NCBI GenBank assembly: GCA_018678395.1
Contig: JAHHMJ010000510.1
Location: 1-13,930 of the forward strand
Length of the DNA: 13,930 nucleotides
From: Gemmatimonadota bacterium
Lineage (GTDB): Bacteria > Gemmatimonadota > Gemmatimonadetes > Longimicrobiales > Gaopeijiaceae
Direction of reading: 5' to 3'
Below, piece after piece: positions 12,490 to 13,930 of the stretch; the stretch's first letter is position 1; each line of letters opens with the position of its first letter. The position numbers and the translations under genes are program-made. Under the pieces are notes generated by a model that had not been told where the DNA came from, made no database searches, and saw only the letters and a program-made list of their open reading frames with translations.

Positions 12490-13268
12490 GCGGGTTCGTC
12501 GGCGCCCGGCTCGGTCGGAAAGCGCTCGCCGTCCCCAACCGCCGCCACGCAATCGGCCTCGTCCACCGCTGGACGATTCACGGCCCGGCTCACCTCCCAC
12601 GCCTCCAGGAAGGCGCCGGGAGCGGGCTTCAGGATGTCGGCCAGCCGGCCGGCATCGGCCTCCGGATCGAGCCACGCCGCCGTGGCCTCGGCGTCCGTGA
12701 GAATCGCCGGCATGCGGTCGTGGAGCGGCGTCATCCACGGACTCGCGGCTGTCGTCAGGATCGTGAACGTCACGAGTGGCGCGTCCGCGTCCCCGACGTC
12801 CTTCGCGCCGTCCGCATCCGCGTCACCCTTCCGTCCACCACGCCACCGCTCCCACAGACCCGCGACACCGAACGGTCGCCGGTCGGGGCGGTGAATCCAG
12901 AAGGGGACCTTGAGCGGCTTCTTCGAGCCCTCGACGGCGCGCGCGCGCCATTCGTAGAACCCGTCCATGGGCACCACGCACCGACGACGGCGGAACGCCT
13001 CGCGGAAGGCCGGCTTCTTCGCCACGGTCTCGGACCGCGCGTTGATCATCCGGTTCCCGATCGACGGGTCCTTCGCCCAGAACGGGACGAGTCCCCAGCG
13101 CATCGGACCCAGGCGCCGCAGCCCGTCCGGCCCACGGATCACGACCGGCAAGGTCTGCGTGGGGGCGACGTTGAAGCGAGGCTGCCACGAATCGAACGCG
13201 ACGTGTCCGACGTCGAAGACCTCGACGAGTTCATCGAGGGGCGTGGCGAGGGTGTAGCGCCCGCACAC
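12486..13268 (-). CDS. SRAP-family abasic-site crosslink protein (YedK/HMCES-like)
   Basis: Protein of 260 residues. It begins MCGRYTL, so after Met removal Cys2 is the N-terminal residue that forms the thiazolidine crosslink with abasic sites in single-stranded DNA. Other family residues are present: Asn33 (FNVAPTQ), Asn76 (MINARSET), Glu106 (DGFYEW) and His183 (LHDRMP). The start is GTG at 13268 and is fixed by the need for Cys at position 2; no strong ribosome binding site is seen. Residues about 144-163 are an acidic Asp/Ala/Gly/Lys loop not needed in the fold. The C-terminal tail (about 228-260) extends past the core. The gene follows the desuccinylase-like gene by 3 bases, so it is probably co-transcribed and coupled with it. 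It protects abasic sites during replication or repair. No SOS-type box is visible in the short gap. Confidence 0.93.
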   Translation of the reverse strand: MCGRYTLATPLDELVEVFDVGHVAFDSWQPRFNVAPTQTLPVVIRGPDGLRRLGPMRWGLVPFWAKDPSIGNRMINARSETVAKKPAFREAFRRRRCVVPMDGFYEWRARAVEGSKKPLKVPFWIHRPDRRPFGVAGLWERWRGGRKGDADADGAKDVGDADAPLVTFTILTTAASPWMTPLHDRMPAILTDAEATAAWLDPEADAGRLADILKPAPGAFLEAWEVSRAVNRPAVDEADCVAAVGDGERFPTEPGADEPA

Positions 13269-13271
13269 GGG

Positions 13272-13930
13272 TCACTCGTGGTTCTGACGCAGGACTTCGA
13301 GCACCGGACCGCGTTCCGCGTGGCGCCGGTACCCCAGCAGATGGAGAAGCTGCAGGGCGTAGAAACGGGCGACGCGGCGATCCACCACCAGGATGTCCTC
13401 CCGCTCGGGGTGGAGTCGAATGCCCGGCAGCAGGTGGACGTACCGGTGGAAGCCTATCTCTCGCAGCTTCTTCGACAGCGACAGCCAGAACGGCTTGAAT
13501 TCCCGCACCACGAAGAAGCCGTCCTCGCCCTGGTCCTGATAGAGGGGCATGAGCAGGCGGCCCTTCTCCGGCACTCGGACCGGGCCGTCGGCGTCGTCTC
13601 CGACCTGCTCTCGCCGCCGGACCGGCTGGAAGTTGCGGTAGCCGGGTCGCATCCGAAACGAATCGGCGTTCTCGATCGCGTGCCGGTAGCGCATCTCGAA
13701 TACCTGGGGCAAGCCCTCGGCGTCCCGCGCGAGCAGCTTGCGAGCCCTGGCCAGCTCGGGCAGAGCCGGCTCGGCTCCGACGCCCGTCGCCGCCAGCAGG
13801 ATCCAGATCGCCGCCTCGGCCCGGTCGGCCGCCCGCTGCTCGTCGTGCTGACCACTCTCGAAGGCCACCGTGATGCAGCCGCGCGTGCCCAGGTACTCGT
13901 GGAGCGTCCCCTCGACCAGTTCTTCGAGGC
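13272..13930 (-). CDS. Succinylglutamate desuccinylase/aspartoacylase-family protein, C-terminal part (cut by window edge)
   Basis: The reading frame is open to the right edge, so this is the last 218 residues of a longer protein; a GTG at 13868 lies inside it and is unlikely to be the true start. The first visible residues read LEELVEGTLHEYLG, then TVAFESGQHDEQRAADRAEAAIWILL. An acidic residue in an ExGQH setting followed by a long helix is the zinc-dependent AstE/aspartoacylase pattern. The zinc-binding GxHGxE part would lie outside the window. The C-terminal portion (FRMRPGYRNFQPV, GRLLMPLYQDQGEDGFFVVREFKPFW, LLPGIRLHPEREDILVVD) matches the extra C-terminal region I associate with this family. 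It should be a cytosolic zinc carboxypeptidase-like hydrolase of an acylated amino acid. It is the upstream gene of a probable operon with the SRAP protein. Substrate unassigned. Confidence 0.82.
   Translation of the reverse strand, partial: LEELVEGTLHEYLGTRGCITVAFESGQHDEQRAADRAEAAIWILLAATGVGAEPALPELARARKLLARDAEGLPQVFEMRYRHAIENADSFRMRPGYRNFQPVRRREQVGDDADGPVRVPEKGRLLMPLYQDQGEDGFFVVREFKPFWLSLSKKLREIGFHRYVHLLPGIRLHPEREDILVVDRRVARFYALQLLHLLGYRRHAERGPVLEVLRQNHE

Noticed and set aside
1..13930. Mobile element, prophage, CRISPR, toxin-antitoxin or RNA gene
   Set aside because: No transposase, integrase, regular spaced repeats, tRNA or rRNA-like sequence was seen; base composition is uniform and all long stretches are explained by ordinary genes.

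Overview
The window is about 13.9 kb of dense, very GC-rich bacterial DNA with no mobile element, CRISPR array, tRNA or rRNA that I can see. The gene content suggests a Gram-negative-type, aerobic heterotroph of the Gemmatimonadota or a related phylum such as Acidobacteriota: lipoproteins with clear lipoboxes, a secreted S9 prolyl-oligopeptidase-family peptidase, a secreted amidohydrolase, and a membrane Ser/Thr kinase whose N-lobe wording (ALDHPAICTIYEIG) is typical of those phyla. This placement is an inference from protein style only.

Layout, left to right. (1) Positions 1-634, minus strand: a two-gene envelope operon, a four-helix membrane protein followed by a lipoprotein cut by the window edge. 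It is preceded by a good sigma70-like promoter (TTGACC-N17-TATCAT) and, just downstream of the predicted transcription start, a palindrome TTGAGAACGATTCTCAA that reads as a Fur-family operator. (2) Positions 781-3353, plus strand: a tightly packed three-gene unit, a small YbjN/type III chaperone-like protein, a CbxX/SpoVK-type AAA+ ATPase with a Clp-N-like N-terminus, and a GNAT acetyltransferase (GTGA overlap with the ATPase). (3) 3337-3600, minus: a small coiled-coil protein. (4) 3771-4646, plus: an EamA/DMT permease. (5) 4647-7394, minus: a 915-residue exported S9 peptidase. (6) 7555-12489, plus: a 1017-residue membrane Ser/Thr kinase fused to PEGA-like, SUMF1-like and alpha/beta-hydrolase domains, then a small lipoprotein and a secreted metal-dependent amidohydrolase. 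(7) 12486-13930, minus: an SRAP (YedK/HMCES) abasic-site DNA-protein crosslink protein downstream of the C-terminal part of a succinylglutamate desuccinylase/aspartoacylase-family enzyme.

How they may work together. The chaperone-like/AAA+/GNAT genes look like one protein-remodelling cassette. The kinase fusion, lipoprotein, amidohydrolase and S9 peptidase all place hydrolytic domains outside the cytoplasm and could serve peptide or small-molecule catabolism. The Fur-like site ties the leftmost operon to metal status. The most interesting features are the Fur-like promoter/operator, the chaperone-AAA+-GNAT cassette, the kinase/SUMF1/hydrolase fusion whose SUMF1 part lacks the catalytic cysteine pair, and the fact that all three convergent gene junctions abut or overlap, leaving no room for ordinary terminators. 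Nothing here proves a wholly new system; the AAA+ cassette is the best candidate.
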